Assembly (NCBI GenBank): GCA_017795025.1
Contig: CP051243.1
Location: 3,062,897 to 3,126,896, forward strand
DNA length: 64,000 bases
Origin: Flavobacteriales bacterium
Lineage (GTDB): Bacteria; Bacteroidota; Bacteroidia; Flavobacteriales; Schleiferiaceae
Reading direction: 5' to 3'
In this document: one piece after another, positions 62,712 through 64,000 of the stretch
Numbering within the stretch: the stretch's first letter is position 1
Layout: each line of letters starts with the position of its first letter
Notes under the pieces: generated by a model
Told to the model about the DNA's origin: nothing
What the model saw: the letters and a program-made list of their open reading frames with translations, nothing else
Database searches by the model: none
Translations under genes and position numbers: made by a program

Positions 62712-63497
62712 TTACAGCATAAACCGAAAACCGAAATGCCATTCAAGTTTCCGAGCATCACCATTGTAATTAGTACGGTCGTTTAAAAAGGCCGCTTCAA
62801 AGCCGGTGTACAGCCCCCATCCACTAACAAGGTGCGCGGAAAAAAAGCTTTGATGAGGCATTGGATGTTCTGGGGCGTCTTCGCCGTAGGTTAAAGGTAC
62901 CGGATTGCTAATGTGAAAGGTGTAGTCCACTTGCATTTCCAAGAGAAGAAAATCATTGATTAGAAAATCAGCCATTAAACTGGGGCCTCCTCCTAAATAC
63001 CATCCATGGGGTACGGGGGTAAATTGACTTATTCCAGAACTGAGGGAGTCTTTAACTAGAAAGGTACTTCCCACAATAAGATCATTCAGGTTAAAGCCTA
63101 AGGCTAGGGCCCAGCGATCTCTAAGTAAAGTGTTCCAGGTAAAGGTGTGCGAGCCTAAGAGGAAATTACTAAAGGTGCTGCCTTCTTGACGAACTACTTC
63201 ATCGAAGTTTTCCCCAAAACCGTAAAAAATTTCACCAATCACTTTGTTGCGCATGATGTACCGAAAGCCACCTGGCTCCATATTGGTGCGATATAGGAGC
63301 CAATCGCCGGTCCAAACAGTCATTTGATGGTTTTCGGGAGGGATGGCATTGGGAAAGGCCAAGTTGCTGTTTCGCAGAGAGACACCGAGGTAAAGCTCCT
63401 CGGCGAAATAATCTTCGCCGAGGTATTGAAATTTACTCAGTTGCGCCTGCAATCCGAAAGCAAAGAGGCATAATGCTATGATTAACCTAAAGTGCAT
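62712..63497 (-). CDS. Outer-membrane-type beta-barrel protein (261 aa)
   Basis: A signal peptide (ALCLFAFGLQAQ) and alternating aromatic/hydrophobic strands (LLLEMQVDYTFHI, SAHLVSGWGLYTGFEAAFL) ending in a C-terminal Phe-rich strand (LEWHFGFRFML), typical of outer-membrane barrels. No family recognised. It is 6 bp after a related barrel-like gene, and the two are likely co-transcribed. Confidence 0.7.
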   Translation of the reverse strand: MHFRLIIALCLFAFGLQAQLSKFQYLGEDYFAEELYLGVSLRNSNLAFPNAIPPENHQMTVWTGDWLLYRTNMEPGGFRYIMRNKVIGEIFYGFGENFDEVVRQEGSTFSNFLLGSHTFTWNTLLRDRWALALGFNLNDLIVGSTFLVKDSLSSGISQFTPVPHGWYLGGGPSLMADFLINDFLLLEMQVDYTFHISNPVPLTYGEDAPEHPMPHQSFFSAHLVSGWGLYTGFEAAFLNDRTNYNGDARKLEWHFGFRFML

Positions 63498-63503
63498 CGC
63501 TTA

Positions 63504-64000
63504 TTAATGATTCCATTTAACAAGGGTTAAGCCAAATCCGGCACTTAAGTACCAACCGATATAAGGGCGGTAGCCGGCTTCGTAATTAACCGCCATTCCG
63601 AATTTCTTACCGGTTCGATCTTTCTTTTCAATTTGAAAGGTGTTTAAGCCAACCCGAAACCCAATAGGTAAACTGCCAATGGCATCTTTAGCGGCGTCCT
63701 CATCAAAAACTAAAGTCGCCGGATCCTCATAGGGGTCACTTAAACTGGCACCGGCAAAAATGGCATCGATGTACAACAGGCGACCTTGTGAATTAAATTG
63801 ATCTCCAAACTGATCGGTTTTGATATATACATTTCGAAAAGTGCGAATGCCTATACCCGCATATAGCCCGTTTAAGGAAGCTCCTCCAATGTTATCGGCG
63901 AAGATCTTAGCATCGTTGGCGTCCGTTACATCATCAACAGTTAAAGGGCTCGAAAGGTGGTAGAAACCGCCTCGTGCTAAAAAGTCGCGACGGTTTTTGG
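63504..64000 (-). CDS. Partial outer-membrane-type protein (5' end outside window)
   Basis: The frame is open from the right edge to the stop at 63504 (~165 residues). Beta-strand-rich sequence (GGASLNGLYAGIGIRTFRNVYIK, here split by turns; GFRVGLNTFQIEKK; GMAVNYEAGYRPYIGWYLSAGFGLTL) fits the last strands of an outer-membrane barrel. The start lies beyond the window. Function unknown. Confidence 0.7.
   Translation of the reverse strand, partial: KNRRDFLARGGFYHLSSPLTVDDVTDANDAKIFADNIGGASLNGLYAGIGIRTFRNVYIKTDQFGDQFNSQGRLLYIDAIFAGASLSDPYEDPATLVFDEDAAKDAIGSLPIGFRVGLNTFQIEKKDRTGKKFGMAVNYEAGYRPYIGWYLSAGFGLTLVKWNH

Overview
The window looks like a chromosome segment from a marine-type member of the Bacteroidota, most likely class Flavobacteriia near the Cryomorphaceae/Schleiferiaceae. 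The evidence is several secreted proteins with type IX secretion (T9SS) type A C-terminal sorting domains, a MurF-Alr fusion, an LruC-domain lipoprotein, the DUF4271-hemD-rnpA-S41 neighbourhood, Bacteroidota-type promoters (TAnnTTTG at -7) and few Shine-Dalgarno sequences. The taxonomic placement is inference from gene content. I saw no phage, insertion sequence, CRISPR array or rRNA. The one RNA gene found is a tRNA-Leu(CAA).

Layout. 1-9886 (minus): a partial Gfo/Idh/MocA oxidoreductase, a Kazal-type lipoprotein, T9SS and beta-propeller secreted proteins, a large MscS channel and two NTF2-like proteins. 10005-13652 (plus): a small secreted protein, a 228-residue unknown, a TPR sensor kinase and its NarL-type regulator. 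13661-17268 (minus): a lipoprotein and a second T9SS protein sharing a Cys-rich repeat with the first. 17453-20274 (minus): tRNA-Leu, then a helicase/cold-shock/haaO run. 20598-22518: MarC and DUF3109 genes diverge around a 770-bp non-coding island. 22926-26459: nrdB-nrdA, eukaryote-like class Ia ribonucleotide reductase. 26513-29384: small hypotheticals, an unlisted 32-aa membrane peptide, a BetR-like regulator and a DUF962 protein. 29536-33938: LruC lipoprotein, glutaryl-CoA dehydrogenase-like enzyme and a T9SS protein. 33953-37497: DUF4271, hemD, rnpA and an S41 protease.

37499-48677 is a surface-polysaccharide locus: two O-antigen-ligase/polymerase-like proteins at its ends, glycosyltransferases, a flippase, two hexapeptide acetyltransferases, an SpsF-like cytidylyltransferase, a NeuB-like synthase, a GT2 protein fused to a CMP-sugar-synthetase-like domain, and a WecA-like initiating transferase. 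The seven genes from 42083 onward touch or overlap and probably form one operon for a nonulosonic-acid-containing glycan. This is the most interesting region.

48649-64000 is mostly housekeeping: dnaG (zinc ligands lost), a small MscS, polyprenyl synthase, rlmN, queA, tdk, murF-alr, an M1 aminopeptidase, small membrane proteins and two outer-membrane-type proteins. Best non-coding signals: a stem-loop ending exactly at the start codon at 59565, a tandem 21-bp repeat upstream of the BetR-like regulator, a doubled 14-bp site upstream of the LruC gene, and promoters placed so close to start codons that several transcripts should be leaderless.
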